DNA from: Victivallales bacterium
Lineage (GTDB): Bacteria > Verrucomicrobiota > Lentisphaeria > Oligosphaerales > Lenti-02
Assembly: GCA_003245525.1 (NCBI GenBank)
Contig: QKCY01000375.1
Location: 1-35,823, forward strand
DNA: 35,823 bases
Direction: 5' to 3'
The translations under genes were made by a program, and so were the position numbers. Below, in pieces: positions 15,734 through 24,792 of the stretch. Every line of letters starts with the position of its first letter. Positions within the stretch are counted from its first letter, which is position 1. The notes under the pieces were generated by a model that saw only the letters and a list, made by a program, of their open reading frames with translations, was not told where the DNA came from and made no database searches.

Positions 15734-18700
15734 TTACTCCCCCGCCACTTGGCGGAGACTGAGTTGGTCGATCCAGACGGTGCCGGTGGCGTTGCGCAAC
15801 TGGACGGTGACGGCCATCACGGCGGTGTCCGGGGGAATCGTCACGGGCACCTCGCAGCGCTCCCAGAGAGACGCGAGACGAGTCACCGTGCGCTGTTCCC
15901 CGGTGGCCTTGCCAGCGATGGGCAGGCAGCGGACGGAGACCACGACCCCACCCCCCTCGTCGGCTTTCAGTCTCTGGCCCCGCAACTGGAGCCCCAGATA
16001 GTAGCTGCCTGCAACCGGCATGGTGACGGCCTGCATCGCGCCGGTTCCTTTTGTCTGCGGGGCGCTGGCCTCCAGCTTCAGGCACAGGGTGCCATCGGGA
16101 CCTTCCGGTGCCAACCCCACGGAGGCGGCATCGCCAGCACCAAACCAGTGCCAGGAGCGCGCTCCCCCGCCATCGGGCTCATCGAACCCGCCGTTCTGCA
16201 GGGCGCGGGAGGCGTTCTGATCCAGGGAGGGACGCAGATCCACGACGCCAGCCTCGCCCACTCGCCAGTTCTCGGCGCTGGTCCCCACCCAGGCCAGCCA
16301 CTCGTTGCTGCGCGACTTGCGGATGCCGAGGTTGAGGCGCAGGCGATCGATCTGGCCAGCGACCCCGAGTTGGGCCAGGGGCACGGCATATTCGGCGGTC
16401 CATCCGGCCTGGGTACCGAGCGCGGCGAAGACGGTTGCGGTCCCCGCCGCCTGAGCCTGCTCCGCCGTGGCTCCCGCCTCGGTGGAACTCTCGCACTGGC
16501 CCGAAGGATAGCCGCGCAGAACCAGAATCGGTCCCTTCTCGCCAGCGGTGGAAACGGCCTGCACGCAGAGCTCGATGCCGTCGTCCTGGCCCCATTTCGG
16601 CTGGGTTCCAGCCGTGTTGGGGATGCCTTCGGGCACCGGCACGTCCACCGCCACCAGCAGTCGTTCGGCATCGTGCATCACCGAGGCGAAAGCGCGGCTC
16701 TTGGCGGCACCGCCATAGTTCGGCTTCTCGCCGATGACCATGCGGTCGGTGCTGTAGAGGCCGGGCCATTCGCCCGCTTGCGCCACCCCATCCACGTTGA
16801 TCGTGCCGGCGGCGAGCAGGGCCCGCGTCAGCGGACGCTCGGCGTGGAAGGCCTGGGGACCCGGGGCCTGGGCAGCGGGAAGCTGGGGCGGCAGTTTGAC
16901 CGGGGCCAGGGCGGCAGCCTGGACAGCCCCGGTCCACATGGGGGTCCCGCGCAGGCCGACCTTGCTGAAATCCGTGGCCCGGAAACCGAGCGGCAGGGCG
17001 GGGGAACCATCCTGGAGCCGGTAGTCGTCCGCCGCCGGACTCACGAAGAGCGGATCGGCGGTCTGTGAACTGGCGTCGTAGCCATGGGACAGCCAGGCCG
17101 CCCAGGTGGCGTCCTTCTCGGCTCCCGGCAACCCGCTCACGGAAGGGGCAGGCCAGTAGAGGTTGAAGTCGTGGGTCTCGGTCTGTGCATCCGTGAAGCC
17201 GCCGAGGTGCAGCCGCAGGTCGCCGTTGCGATGGTAGAAGATGTTGTTGAGAATCCGGTTTCCGCGCATCTTGTCCTGGATGTTGTTGTAGTAGGCGACG
17301 GAGTCGCTGCTGTCCACGCTGATGTTGTACTGGCAGAGATTCTCCCAGCCGCCATGCAGACAGATGCCACCGAGTACGTTGCGGACGATCAGGTTGCCGA
17401 CGATCTCGTTGCGCGACGAGAAATCATCCATGTAGATGCCCCAGGTGTAGGTGGGAGCCACCAGCCGACCGCCGGGGAAGGCTTTCAGACCCACCGTGTC
17501 GGCGATCAGGTTGTAGCGGATGACGTTGCCGCGGTCGTACTCGGGGGCCTGGCCGGGTTCCCACTGCCAGGACTCGATGGCCCCGGTGTCGTTAGTCTCC
17601 AGATTGGTCCATCGGATCTCGTTCCACTCGATGATGTTGCGTCCGAACCCGTGTTTGAAGGAAATGGCGTAGCGGGGCATGTGGTGGATCAGGTTCTGGG
17701 CGATCAGGTTGCCGTTGCTGGTGCCACCGTAGACCGCCGCCACGTGGCGGTCGACCAAACCCAGGTCATGGAAGTGGTTGTGGCTAATCACGTTGTCCGT
17801 GCAATGCCCGGTGGTTCCGGGGAACATGGTGACCCCTGCCCCCCCCAGGCGGGCGAAGGTACAGGAGGTGATGATATTGCCCCGGCTGGCGTTGCGGAAC
17901 TCGATGGCGGTGCCGCCCAGATCGCGGAAGGCGCAGGCCTCGAAACGGCAGTCGCGCACTGTGTCCAACACGACTGCCGAGCCGCCCAGGGAGCAGACGA
18001 ACTCCAGCCCCACGAAGGAGATGTTGCGCACGGACTGGGAGGTGGCCCCATCGCCCTGGAGGGAGACCAGCGTACCCAGCGCCGGAACCAGCACGGGCTT
18101 GTTCGGGGCGCCGCCGCCGAAAAGCTTGGCCAATCCTGTAGCCGGCGATTGGAGGTACACCATGCGCGCCACGGTGTCCACGGCCCATTCGCCGGGCTGG
18201 TCGATCCACTCGGGAGCGTTCTCGAAGCGGAACCGGTTGCCGGGAGAGAGCTTGTAGGACACATCCCGGGTTAGTTCCACCCGCCCGGTCGCTACGTCGA
18301 GCGCGGCGACGCCGACCACGCTGTTGTTCCAGCCATTCCAGGGGAAGATGTCCACTTCGGCCTGCTGCGGCTGGGCGACGGCGGGAACCTTGCCGAGATC
18401 GCAGAGAAAGGCCCGGCGATCCCCTTCGCTGGCCGGTTGGTCCACGAACAGCCAGCCCGTGTAGCGCCAATCCCCGTTCACGGGGTTGGGATAGCGGGAC
18501 CGGGGTTGGGCCTCCCCGTCGTAGAACAACTGACGGATCGGAGGGGCATCGGTCCCAACCCCCTCCGGCAACGGGGCCTGCCAGATGCCGTCGCGCCACT
18601 TGGTCCAGCCGGCCACCAACCGCCCGCCGGAGATGACCACCTTGGCCCCCGGCACCGCGGCGAAGGTCAGTTCCGCGTCGCTCGGGGCCAGCACCAATGG

Positions 18701-18931
18701 TTCCGGCAGAAGGTACTCGCCCGCCTGGATCTCGATGCGCAGTTCGCCGACCTCGCCTTGGGTACGCAGTTCCCGCGCCCGTTGCAGGGCACCCCCCAGC
18801 GTGGCCAGCGGAGCGTCGGGGCTACCCGGCGCGGTGTCGTCGCCCGCGGGGGAGACCGTCAGCGTCGGCGCGGCCACAACGGCGGCGGCTACGAGTAGCC
18901 AGGCGGACAGGACAGGGAGGACTCGGCGCAT
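15734..18931 (-). CDS. Secreted parallel beta-helix enzyme (GH141-like) with two C-terminal binding domains
   Basis: A 1065-residue protein. The ATG at 18931 begins a signal peptide (MRRVLPVLSAWLLVAAAVVAA); longer frames lack one. The N-terminal part (VSPAGDDTAPGSPDAPLATLGGA, then VVISGGRLVAGWTKWRDGIW) followed by right-handed beta-helix rungs rich in N-x-I/V motifs (about 330-660: ISHNHFHDLG, NLIAQNLIHHMP, NRILNNIFYH) resembles GH141 and related polysaccharide-degrading beta-helix proteins. From about 710 to 895 there is a CBM9-like domain (INVDGVAQAGEW, then DDGIELCVQ), and about 905-1065 a galactose-binding-like beta-sandwich. The exact activity (fucosidase, xylanase or lyase type) cannot be told. 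It lies 111 bp before the sulfatase gene and 109 bp after the other beta-helix gene, so the three are probably co-transcribed. Confidence 0.75.
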   Translation of the reverse strand: MRRVLPVLSAWLLVAAAVVAAPTLTVSPAGDDTAPGSPDAPLATLGGALQRARELRTQGEVGELRIEIQAGEYLLPEPLVLAPSDAELTFAAVPGAKVVISGGRLVAGWTKWRDGIWQAPLPEGVGTDAPPIRQLFYDGEAQPRSRYPNPVNGDWRYTGWLFVDQPASEGDRRAFLCDLGKVPAVAQPQQAEVDIFPWNGWNNSVVGVAALDVATGRVELTRDVSYKLSPGNRFRFENAPEWIDQPGEWAVDTVARMVYLQSPATGLAKLFGGGAPNKPVLVPALGTLVSLQGDGATSQSVRNISFVGLEFVCSLGGSAVVLDTVRDCRFEACAFRDLGGTAIEFRNASRGNIITSCTFARLGGAGVTMFPGTTGHCTDNVISHNHFHDLGLVDRHVAAVYGGTSNGNLIAQNLIHHMPRYAISFKHGFGRNIIEWNEIRWTNLETNDTGAIESWQWEPGQAPEYDRGNVIRYNLIADTVGLKAFPGGRLVAPTYTWGIYMDDFSSRNEIVGNLIVRNVLGGICLHGGWENLCQYNISVDSSDSVAYYNNIQDKMRGNRILNNIFYHRNGDLRLHLGGFTDAQTETHDFNLYWPAPSVSGLPGAEKDATWAAWLSHGYDASSQTADPLFVSPAADDYRLQDGSPALPLGFRATDFSKVGLRGTPMWTGAVQAAALAPVKLPPQLPAAQAPGPQAFHAERPLTRALLAAGTINVDGVAQAGEWPGLYSTDRMVIGEKPNYGGAAKSRAFASVMHDAERLLVAVDVPVPEGIPNTAGTQPKWGQDDGIELCVQAVSTAGEKGPILVLRGYPSGQCESSTEAGATAEQAQAAGTATVFAALGTQAGWTAEYAVPLAQLGVAGQIDRLRLNLGIRKSRSNEWLAWVGTSAENWRVGEAGVVDLRPSLDQNASRALQNGGFDEPDGGGARSWHWFGAGDAASVGLAPEGPDGTLCLKLEASAPQTKGTGAMQAVTMPVAGSYYLGLQLRGQRLKADEGGGVVVSVRCLPIAGKATGEQRTVTRLASLWERCEVPVTIPPDTAVMAVTVQLRNATGTVWIDQLSLRQVAGE

Positions 18932-19040
18932 GGAAGGACCTTTCTCGTTCCACCGGAACCGGGATGCGGCAGGGGGGTGGGTTCGTCTCGGGGAACAACG
19001 TAAGACCAAGGCCGCCATTGGGCAATGGGCAACCTGCGGG

Positions 19041-20990
19041 TCATTCCTCCAGGCGCACCCGCAGATCGTCGGCAAAGAGGGTCAGATTCCCGCCATCGGC
19101 CGGAACGTTGGGCAGCAGTTCGAGCACCACTTCCAGCATCGGCACGTCCTGCTTGCCGTTGCCGTCGCCGCCCATGACCGAAACCGGCGGCGTCTCGTGC
19201 AGGTTCCAGACAACCTCCCGCCAGCCCTGCCAGTCCAGCTTGCTCTGCGGTCCATAGAAGCACTCGCCGCTCTCGTCGCGCAGCCGGGGCTGAAACGTCA
19301 GTCCGGAACCATCGCCGAACAACCAGAAGCGCATTTCGGCAACCGGACGCTCGACCGGGAACTTCACGCTGAAGAGCTTGACCAGCCAGGGGCCGGGCTT
19401 CCCGGCGGGGAAGGTGACATCAAGCTTCATCGCCTGTTTGCCGGAGTGATGCTGTTCGGTACTGAGCTCCGCCGTGCCCACCACCTTGGCTCCCGCTTTC
19501 GTGGCCTCGGGCGAGGGATAGACGCGGCTCCAGGGGTTGCTGGTCTCGAAATCGAAGTCGAGGGAGGTGACGGCGGCGGGATCGCTCGTCGCCAAGGGGT
19601 TGGCGACGGCCTCGCCGGAGGGGAACTGCGGGTCGGCCAGGATACCCGGCCGGATCTGGTGGGTTCCCATCGCCAGCAAGGGTTCCTGCACCCGGTAGCT
19701 GCCCTTGCGGGCGAAGACCGGCGCGGCGGCAACGACCGAGTCCGCATCCTGTCCCGACGCTTCGCGGTAGGCGGCGAACTCCTCGGGGCCGAAGTTGCGT
19801 CCACCCCATTGCAGACGGCCGGGGAAGTACGCGTTGCCTTCCAGCCGGACGTTGGACGACTGGCAGGCCAATTCCACCGTGGCGCAGCCGAACACGGCGC
19901 TTTCGCGGAGAGCCACCGTGCTGTCGCCGAGAATCCGTACCCCTTCCTCCGCACCCGAGAACGTGCAGGCGGCCACGTCGACGTGGCCCCCGCGCACCTG
20001 GAGTCCCTGCTTGCCGCCGATGGTCAGGACGTTCTTCAGCACCAGGATGCCGTCGGCCAGCGGGTTGCCGGGCTCGCGCATGTGCTTGGTCCGGTCCGAG
20101 TAGATCTGGATCTGCGGTCCCGCGTTGTCCCGGGCCACACAGTCCACCAGGGCGTGGTAGCCTCCCATGAAGTCCATACCGGCCAGCCGATTGTGCTCGG
20201 CCAGCACACCGTAGAAGGAGGAGCGGGAAATGTTGATGTCCTGGATGCCGAAGTCGTTGTGGTGGAAATGGCCGCCGAGTACGACCACGCCCACGTCCTC
20301 GTGGACGCTGAACCCGTCGTCACCGTTCCAGCGGCTGACGATGTTCTGGAACAACAGCCCTTGGCAACTGCCGTGGACATTGAAGCCGTCGTTGGCAAAG
20401 TGCTCGCAGGTCAGATCGCGCACCTGGATGTAGCAGCCTCCGGTAAGGGCGACCCCGGCCAGGAGCAGCGTGCCCTCCAGCTCGTAGTCGGCCATGGTCT
20501 TGCCCGGCGCGACGCGAAAGTACGCCCCGCTGGCATCCCAGCAACTCTCCTCGACTCCGACCTGGTCCGGCTTCGCCTTGCGGGTGACCATGGCACCGTC
20601 CCGCACCAGGAAGGGGCGGGCGGCCGACTGCCGCACCCCGTTCGGGAGGAAGAACAGCCCGTTGCCCCGATCCTGCCAATCGGCCGCAGGCATGGGCCGC
20701 AGGCCGGAGAGCACTGCGCCCTGCCCCTCGACCACAATGGGAGCAGCGACCGTGCCGCCCTTGTTGCCAAAGGCAAGGCTCTCGCGGTAGGGCTCGCCCG
20801 GAGCCAGACGGAGGACATCGCCCGGAGCGCAGAGCTCCACCGCGCGCTTCAGGCTGCGCACGGCGGTGGTGGCCGCGGCCCCGTCGCGCGCGTCGTCCCC
20901 GGTCCGGTTGTCGACATACACGGTGCGCGCCTCCCCAATCAGGGGAAGCAGACAGGCGAAGAGCAAATGGCGAGCAGAGCGGAACTGCAT
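19041..20990 (-). CDS. Secreted right-handed beta-helix protein with C-terminal carbohydrate-binding-type domain
   Basis: A 649-residue protein starting at ATG 20990 with AAGGA upstream. The first 20 residues form a signal peptide (HLLFACLLPLIGEA). TVYVDNRTGDDARDG and a segment with PGDVLRLAPGEPYRESL mark the start of a pectate-lyase-like beta-helix (DUF1565-type entry), with rungs such as GLLFQNIVSRWNGDDGFSVH and ALVDCVARDNAGPQIQIYS. The His/Asn/Asp-rich turns (HEDVGVVVLGGHFHHNDFG) may hold metal. The last 170 residues (SLDFDFETSNPWSRV, then DWQGWREVVWNL) form a beta-sandwich of carbohydrate-binding style. Activity cannot be assigned; lyase or hydrolase are both possible. It is first of the minus-strand trio and diverges from the porin gene. 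Confidence 0.75.
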   Translation of the reverse strand: MQFRSARHLLFACLLPLIGEARTVYVDNRTGDDARDGAAATTAVRSLKRAVELCAPGDVLRLAPGEPYRESLAFGNKGGTVAAPIVVEGQGAVLSGLRPMPAADWQDRGNGLFFLPNGVRQSAARPFLVRDGAMVTRKAKPDQVGVEESCWDASGAYFRVAPGKTMADYELEGTLLLAGVALTGGCYIQVRDLTCEHFANDGFNVHGSCQGLLFQNIVSRWNGDDGFSVHEDVGVVVLGGHFHHNDFGIQDINISRSSFYGVLAEHNRLAGMDFMGGYHALVDCVARDNAGPQIQIYSDRTKHMREPGNPLADGILVLKNVLTIGGKQGLQVRGGHVDVAACTFSGAEEGVRILGDSTVALRESAVFGCATVELACQSSNVRLEGNAYFPGRLQWGGRNFGPEEFAAYREASGQDADSVVAAAPVFARKGSYRVQEPLLAMGTHQIRPGILADPQFPSGEAVANPLATSDPAAVTSLDFDFETSNPWSRVYPSPEATKAGAKVVGTAELSTEQHHSGKQAMKLDVTFPAGKPGPWLVKLFSVKFPVERPVAEMRFWLFGDGSGLTFQPRLRDESGECFYGPQSKLDWQGWREVVWNLHETPPVSVMGGDGNGKQDVPMLEVVLELLPNVPADGGNLTLFADDLRVRLEE

Positions 20991-21344
20991 GTTGGGATCC
21001 TTGGTTGGGACTGGAGCGGACGGAGGAAACTTGCCTGCGGAAGGACGCTGTGCAAGTGCCGGGGGCCAGGTTCCCGTCCTAGCCGTTTTCTAACCGTATC
21101 CGAACGCCGCCTAATCCAGTCCTCACCTGTAGCTGATTCCCGGAACCTAGTGTGTGTGGCGTTGCAGGCGGAGTTGGCCGGTCCTCCCGGTCGGCATGTT
21201 CTGCAACGGTTCAGGTGAAGAGGTCCCGCGCAGGCGTTCGCAGGCAGCGAAAGGAGGTACCCAGGCACCAGGAACGCAGGCAACGAGTACCACAAACAGC
21301 CCTTTTCCAAACCCTCTATGACAAGGTCAAACCCGGAGTTCATT
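20991..21344. other. 354-bp divergent gap between beta-helix and porin genes
   Basis: No coding sequence is supported. It must hold the promoters of both genes, but I find no clear -35/-10 pair. A small inverted repeat, TTCGC-AGGCA-GCGAA, lies at 21237-21251, about 94 bp before the porin start. Confidence 0.5.
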
Positions 21345-22655
21345 ATGAAGAAGTGGATTGCACTGGCGGCCAGCCTCGCGGTTGGGGCCGCTTACGCCGA
21401 CGGCAACGACGACATCCTCCGCAAGATCGAGAGCATGCAGCAGCAGATGCTGGCTCAGCAGGAGATGATCAACCAACTGCGCGCCCAACTGGACGAGCAG
21501 CAGAAGACCACCACCGAAATCGTCAAGCAGGAAGTCGATACCGCCGTCAGCAAGGGCCTCGCCCAGAGCGGCGGTTCGGTCATCAGCCTGGGCAAGGGCA
21601 TCGACGGCCTGACCCTGAAGGGCGATCTGCGTCTCCGCTACGAACAGCGCACTCTGGATTACGATGACGGCGGCGACGCCACCCAGAAGACCCGCTTCCG
21701 GCACCGCGTCCGTCTCGGCGGCGTCTGGAAGAACGCCGGCGAGAACTGGGAAGTCGGCCTGGGCTTCGAGGCCGGCAGCGGCAGCGGCAACAGCGCCAAC
21801 CAGAGCTGGAACTCCGACTCCGTCTGGCAGTCCGGCGGCATCTATCTGGACTACGCCTACGCCAAGCACACCTTCGGGGACAGCGGCGTGAGCCTGACCC
21901 TCGGCCAGCAGGCCAACCCCTGGAAGTGCTCCTTCGTGACCTTCGACGGCGACCTCCGCCCCACCGGCGCGACCCTGGCGTACAAACAGGACATGTTCTT
22001 CGCCACCGTCGGTGCCTACAACCTGCGCGGCGACGCCAAGGTGAGCGGCAGCTCCGACCAGTCCCTGGCCAACATGTACGCCGCCCAGCTCGGCGTTAAT
22101 TACAAGGCCGAGTGCATGAGCGCTCTGCTCGCCGGCGGCTTCTTCTACTACGACAGCGAGACTGCCGAGTACGAGATCAGCTCGTCGACCGACGGCTACA
22201 ACTACGAGATCGGCACCATCTACGGCGAAATCGGCGGCAAGGCCGGCGCGGTCGACCTCAAGGCCAGCGGCGAGTTCGCCATGAACTTCGGGGCCGACAA
22301 CGCCGTGCCCCAGGGCCATGGCAGCACCCCCGGCGACTACAAGGCCGAGGACAACGACATGGCGTGGATGCTCGGCCTCTCCGCCAAGTACGACAAGTTC
22401 AAGGCCAGCTACGCCTACGCCTACATCGGCGGCGATGCCGTTCCGTGGTTCGTCTCCGACAGCGACTTCGGCGCGGCCATCCCCGGCAGCGACACCTCCG
22501 CCAACGTCAAGGGCCACAAGCTCGGCCTGTCCTACGCGGTGAGCAAGAACTGCTCCGTCGACGCCACCGCCTTCTTCACCCAGTTGATCAAGGTTGACGA
22601 CGGCGACGACGACAAGGGCGCCCTGTACCAGTTCGACATCGTCTACAAGTTCTAA
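21345..22655 (+). CDS. Outer-membrane porin with N-terminal coiled coil
   Basis: A 436-residue protein. The ATG at 21345 has GGAG six bases upstream; the ATG at 21318 has none. A signal peptide (MKKWIALAASLAVGAAYA) is followed by a Gln/Glu-rich coiled coil (about 25-65: IESMQQQMLAQQEMINQL), as in porins that tether to peptidoglycan. From about 90 on come alternating amphipathic strands (LTLKGDLRLRYEQRTLDY, HRVRLGGVW, WEVGLGFEAG) to the final aromatic residue in FDIVYKF, the usual signal for outer-membrane insertion. It probably admits oligosaccharides or ions. It is well expressed to judge from its strong terminator and biased, GC-ending codons. It sits beside extracellular polysaccharide enzymes, for whose products it may be the entry route. 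Confidence 0.8.
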   Translation: MKKWIALAASLAVGAAYADGNDDILRKIESMQQQMLAQQEMINQLRAQLDEQQKTTTEIVKQEVDTAVSKGLAQSGGSVISLGKGIDGLTLKGDLRLRYEQRTLDYDDGGDATQKTRFRHRVRLGGVWKNAGENWEVGLGFEAGSGSGNSANQSWNSDSVWQSGGIYLDYAYAKHTFGDSGVSLTLGQQANPWKCSFVTFDGDLRPTGATLAYKQDMFFATVGAYNLRGDAKVSGSSDQSLANMYAAQLGVNYKAECMSALLAGGFFYYDSETAEYEISSSTDGYNYEIGTIYGEIGGKAGAVDLKASGEFAMNFGADNAVPQGHGSTPGDYKAEDNDMAWMLGLSAKYDKFKASYAYAYIGGDAVPWFVSDSDFGAAIPGSDTSANVKGHKLGLSYAVSKNCSVDATAFFTQLIKVDDGDDDKGALYQFDIVYKF

Positions 22656-22682
22656 GTCCCGCTCCTGCGGGTACGAGACTCG

Positions 22683-22720
22683 GCGCGGCAACGGTCCTCC
22701 GTTGCCGCGCTTCCCTTTTT
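22683..22720 (+). terminator. Factor-independent terminator of the porin gene
   Basis: A perfect 12-bp stem (GCGCGGCAACGG with its complement), loop TCCT, then TTCCCTTTTT. It starts 27 bp after the porin stop and separates it from the UROD-family gene. Confidence 0.9.
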
Positions 22721-22820
22721 GGGCAGACAGGGCCGGGCCTTGCATCCGCGCCGGGAACCGTTCTGGTATTCCCATTCGGCATTCCCCCTTCCGTCCCGAC
22801 CCGACAATCCGGAGTTCCCT

Positions 22821-23885
22821 ATGGATCACGGCATGGCCACCAAACCCGACTTTCCCCAGGCGGCAGCACGCTGGGACCGCTTCTGGCGGGGCGAGCATCC
22901 CCAACCCCTGGTTGCGGCGGTAGTGCCCAAGGACGGGATGGAGCCGGTGCCCAAACCCAGCACCTACGCGCAGGGGCCGGACCTGGACCCCGCGGCGTTT
23001 GCCGAGCAGACGGTCCGCTGGGCCGAGACCCACGACTTCCTGGGGGCCGCCATTCCCTTTGTCTACCTGGAGTTCGCCGCCGACCAGTTCTCCACCTTCC
23101 TGGGAGCGGACCTGCGCTTCCCCACCCCGGGCGAGGGTGGCTGGCCTATCCATCCCTACGAGACCTGCCCGCTGGAGGACATCCATATCCAGTTCCAGCC
23201 CGAGGGAGTCTGGTGGAACCGTATTGCCAGCTTGGCCGAGACCATTCAGCGGCGGGCCGGCGACGGCGTCATGATCGCCTCCCCCACGCTGGTCGCGAAC
23301 CTGGATTCGCTGGTGGCCCTGCGGGGTGCCCAGACCGTGCTCATGGACCTGATGGACGCGCCCGAGCAGGTCAAGCGCCTGCTCGGCGAGATCACCGCCG
23401 CCCACGGGGAGATCCTGGCAGCCTTCGCGGACCTGCTCCACTACCGGGAACGGGGCAGCATCAACCGCCACGGCATGTACAGCAGCAGCGCGATCAACGT
23501 GCCCCAGTGCGACTTCTCCTGCATGATCGGCCCCGCCATGTTCGACGAGTTCGTCCTGCCCTGCCTGCGGGAGGAATTCGCCCGCTTCGGCGGCGGCGAA
23601 TACCACCTGGATGGTCCCGACGCCATCCGCCACCTCCCCTCCCTGTGCTCGATCCAGGACCTGCACGTCATCCAGTGGGTCGCCGGGGCGGGCGACACCC
23701 GGCGGGATTGGTCGGACCTCTACCGCGAGATCGACCGCCTAGGCAAAGGCCAGATCCTCGGGGGCTCCCGCCAGCAGCTCGACCGCTGGGCCGACGGATT
23801 CACCGCCGGACGGCTCTTCTGGACCGGCTTCGGCCGCACGCCCCGGGCCGAGGTGGAACAGGCCCTGGCCGACTACGGCTGGTAG
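22821..23885 (+). CDS. Uroporphyrinogen decarboxylase-family protein (probable methyltransferase-like member)
   Basis: A 354-residue cytoplasmic protein. The ATG at 22821 has GGAG six bases before it. The fold is recognised from LVAAVVPKD, the mid-protein GDGVMIASPTLVANLDSLVALRG, MDLMDAPEQVKRLLGEITAAHGEIL (typical of UROD and MtaA/CmuA-type proteins), NVPQCDFSCMIGPAMFDEFVLPCLREEFARFGGG (in two parts of the family's helical segment), YHLDGPDAIRHL and an end GFGRTPRAEVEQALADYGW. In secreted-glycan-rich PVC genomes such proteins are usually not haem enzymes but methyl-transfer or unknown relatives; no other haem or corrinoid gene is near. Its stop codon abuts the stop of the convergent small membrane gene as TAGCTA. 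Copies of its last codons recur downstream. Confidence 0.8.
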   Translation: MDHGMATKPDFPQAAARWDRFWRGEHPQPLVAAVVPKDGMEPVPKPSTYAQGPDLDPAAFAEQTVRWAETHDFLGAAIPFVYLEFAADQFSTFLGADLRFPTPGEGGWPIHPYETCPLEDIHIQFQPEGVWWNRIASLAETIQRRAGDGVMIASPTLVANLDSLVALRGAQTVLMDLMDAPEQVKRLLGEITAAHGEILAAFADLLHYRERGSINRHGMYSSSAINVPQCDFSCMIGPAMFDEFVLPCLREEFARFGGGEYHLDGPDAIRHLPSLCSIQDLHVIQWVAGAGDTRRDWSDLYREIDRLGKGQILGGSRQQLDRWADGFTAGRLFWTGFGRTPRAEVEQALADYGW

Positions 23886-24110
23886 CTACTTGCCGAACTC
23901 CCGGATACGGGTCGGTCGCCGGGCGAAGAAGTAGATGAGCGCCCCCACCCCGTTCGTCAGGACGATGACCAGAATCCAGATCACCTTGTCGTTCCCCTCC
24001 GACGGCTCGTTCGTCGCGCAATCGATCAGCATCCAGACCCAGAAGACGAACACCATCAGTGCGGCAAGGATGAAGAGAGAGGCAAACGATAACGCAATCA
24101 CGGCTGGCAT
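23886..24110 (-). CDS. Small PLDc_N-type membrane protein, copy 1
   Basis: 74 residues, two transmembrane helices around a conserved loop: FVFWVWMLIDCATNEPSEGND, then KVIWILVIVLTNGVGALIYFFARRP. This is the phospholipase-D nuclease N-terminal (PLDc_N) type, which occurs alone as a small inner-membrane protein of unknown role. I prefer the ATG at 24110, nine bases from AGGAGG, over a GTG at 24116 only three bases away; the other two copies keep the same spacing. It is nearly identical in its C-terminal half to the next two genes. Confidence 0.8.
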   Translation of the reverse strand: MPAVIALSFASLFILAALMVFVFWVWMLIDCATNEPSEGNDKVIWILVIVLTNGVGALIYFFARRPTRIREFGK

Positions 24111-24185
24111 GGTCACAGACCTCCTCTCGTGGCGGACGGGGTAGACTCCCGCTGATTACTGCCGTCGATGGCTCGATCACCGAAC

Positions 24186-24233
24186 CAGCGCCGGACCCAA
24201 GTGGAACAGGCTCTGGCCGACTACGGCTGGTAG
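24186..24233 (+). pseudogene. Duplicated 3' end of the UROD-family gene, first remnant
   Basis: In frame it reads RTQVEQALADYGW and a TAG stop, matching the end of the intact gene at 23853-23885, 348 bp upstream. It has no start or body and abuts the stop of the second PLDc_N gene just as the parent gene abuts the first. It was carried along when the small gene was duplicated. Confidence 0.85.
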
Positions 24234-24458
24234 CTACTTGCCGAGTTCCCGGATACGGGTCGGTCGCCGAGCGAAGAAGTAGATGAGCGCACCCACCCAG
24301 TTCGTCAGGACGATGACCAGAACCCAGATCACCTTGTCGTTCCCCTCCGAAGGCTCCTTGGTCGCGCAATCGACCAGCATCCAGATCCAGAAGACGAATG
24401 CCATGAGTACGGCAAGGACGATGAGAGAACCGAACGAGTAGACACTCTGCACTGGCAT
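24234..24458 (-). CDS. Small PLDc_N-type membrane protein, copy 2
   Basis: 74 residues; FVFWIWMLVDCATKEPSEGND and the following helix VIWVLVIVLTNWVGALIYFF match copy 1 closely, exactly 348 bp away. Two ATGs are possible (24464 and 24458); I choose 24458, nine bases from AGGAGG, for agreement with copies 1 and 3. The N-terminal helix (MPVQSVYSFGSLIVLAVLMA) has diverged more than the rest. The role is unknown; a two-helix envelope-stress or membrane-anchoring peptide is possible. Confidence 0.8.
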   Translation of the reverse strand: MPVQSVYSFGSLIVLAVLMAFVFWIWMLVDCATKEPSEGNDKVIWVLVIVLTNWVGALIYFFARRPTRIRELGK

Positions 24459-24552
24459 GGACATGGACCTCCTCCTGTAGCGGACGGGTTGGACTCCCAT
24501 TGATTACGCTAGCCGGATACCGTCAACCGCACGACCACCTAACCGACCCCGG

Positions 24553-24570
24553 GCCGGCTACGGCTGGTAA
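24553..24570 (+). pseudogene. Second remnant of the UROD gene end
   Basis: GCC-GGC-TAC-GGC-TGG-TAA reads AGYGW and stop, against ADYGW and stop in the parent. It abuts the stop of the third PLDc_N gene as TAACTA. It is shorter and more diverged than the remnant at 24186-24233, so this copy may be the older. Confidence 0.65.
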
Positions 24571-24792
24571 CTATTTGCCGAACTGCCGGATACGGGTCGG
24601 TCGCCGGGCGAGGAAGTAGATGAGCGCCCCCACCCAGCTCGTCAGGACGATGACCAGAATCCAGATCAGCTTGTCGTTCCCCTCCGACGGCTCGTTCGTC
24701 GCGCAGTCGACGATCATCCAGATCCAGAAGGCGAATGCGGCAACCACGAACCCGAAGCCGGCAAGGGCGAAGAGTGGCGTCAAGAGAAACAT
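24571..24792 (-). CDS. Small PLDc_N-type membrane protein, copy 3
   Basis: 73 residues. AFWIWMIVDCATNEPSEGND, then KLIWILVIVLTSWVGALIYFLARRP; the N-terminal helix (LTPLFALAGFGFVVAAF) is the most different of the three. GGAGG lies nine bases before the ATG. All three genes share an upstream element, GTAATCA-N2/3-GGAGT on the coding strand (for example near 24510 and 24850), which may be part of a common promoter. The order of similarity suggests two successive tandem duplications. Confidence 0.8.
   Translation of the reverse strand: MFLLTPLFALAGFGFVVAAFAFWIWMIVDCATNEPSEGNDKLIWILVIVLTSWVGALIYFLARRPTRIRQFGK

Noticed and set aside
18585-21218. 877-codon plus-strand frame
   Set aside because: It lies wholly opposite two clear beta-helix genes with signal peptides; composition is that of an antisense shadow.
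21327-23666. 779-codon minus-strand frame
   Set aside because: Antisense to the porin and UROD-family genes and across a strong terminator; no recognisable domain.
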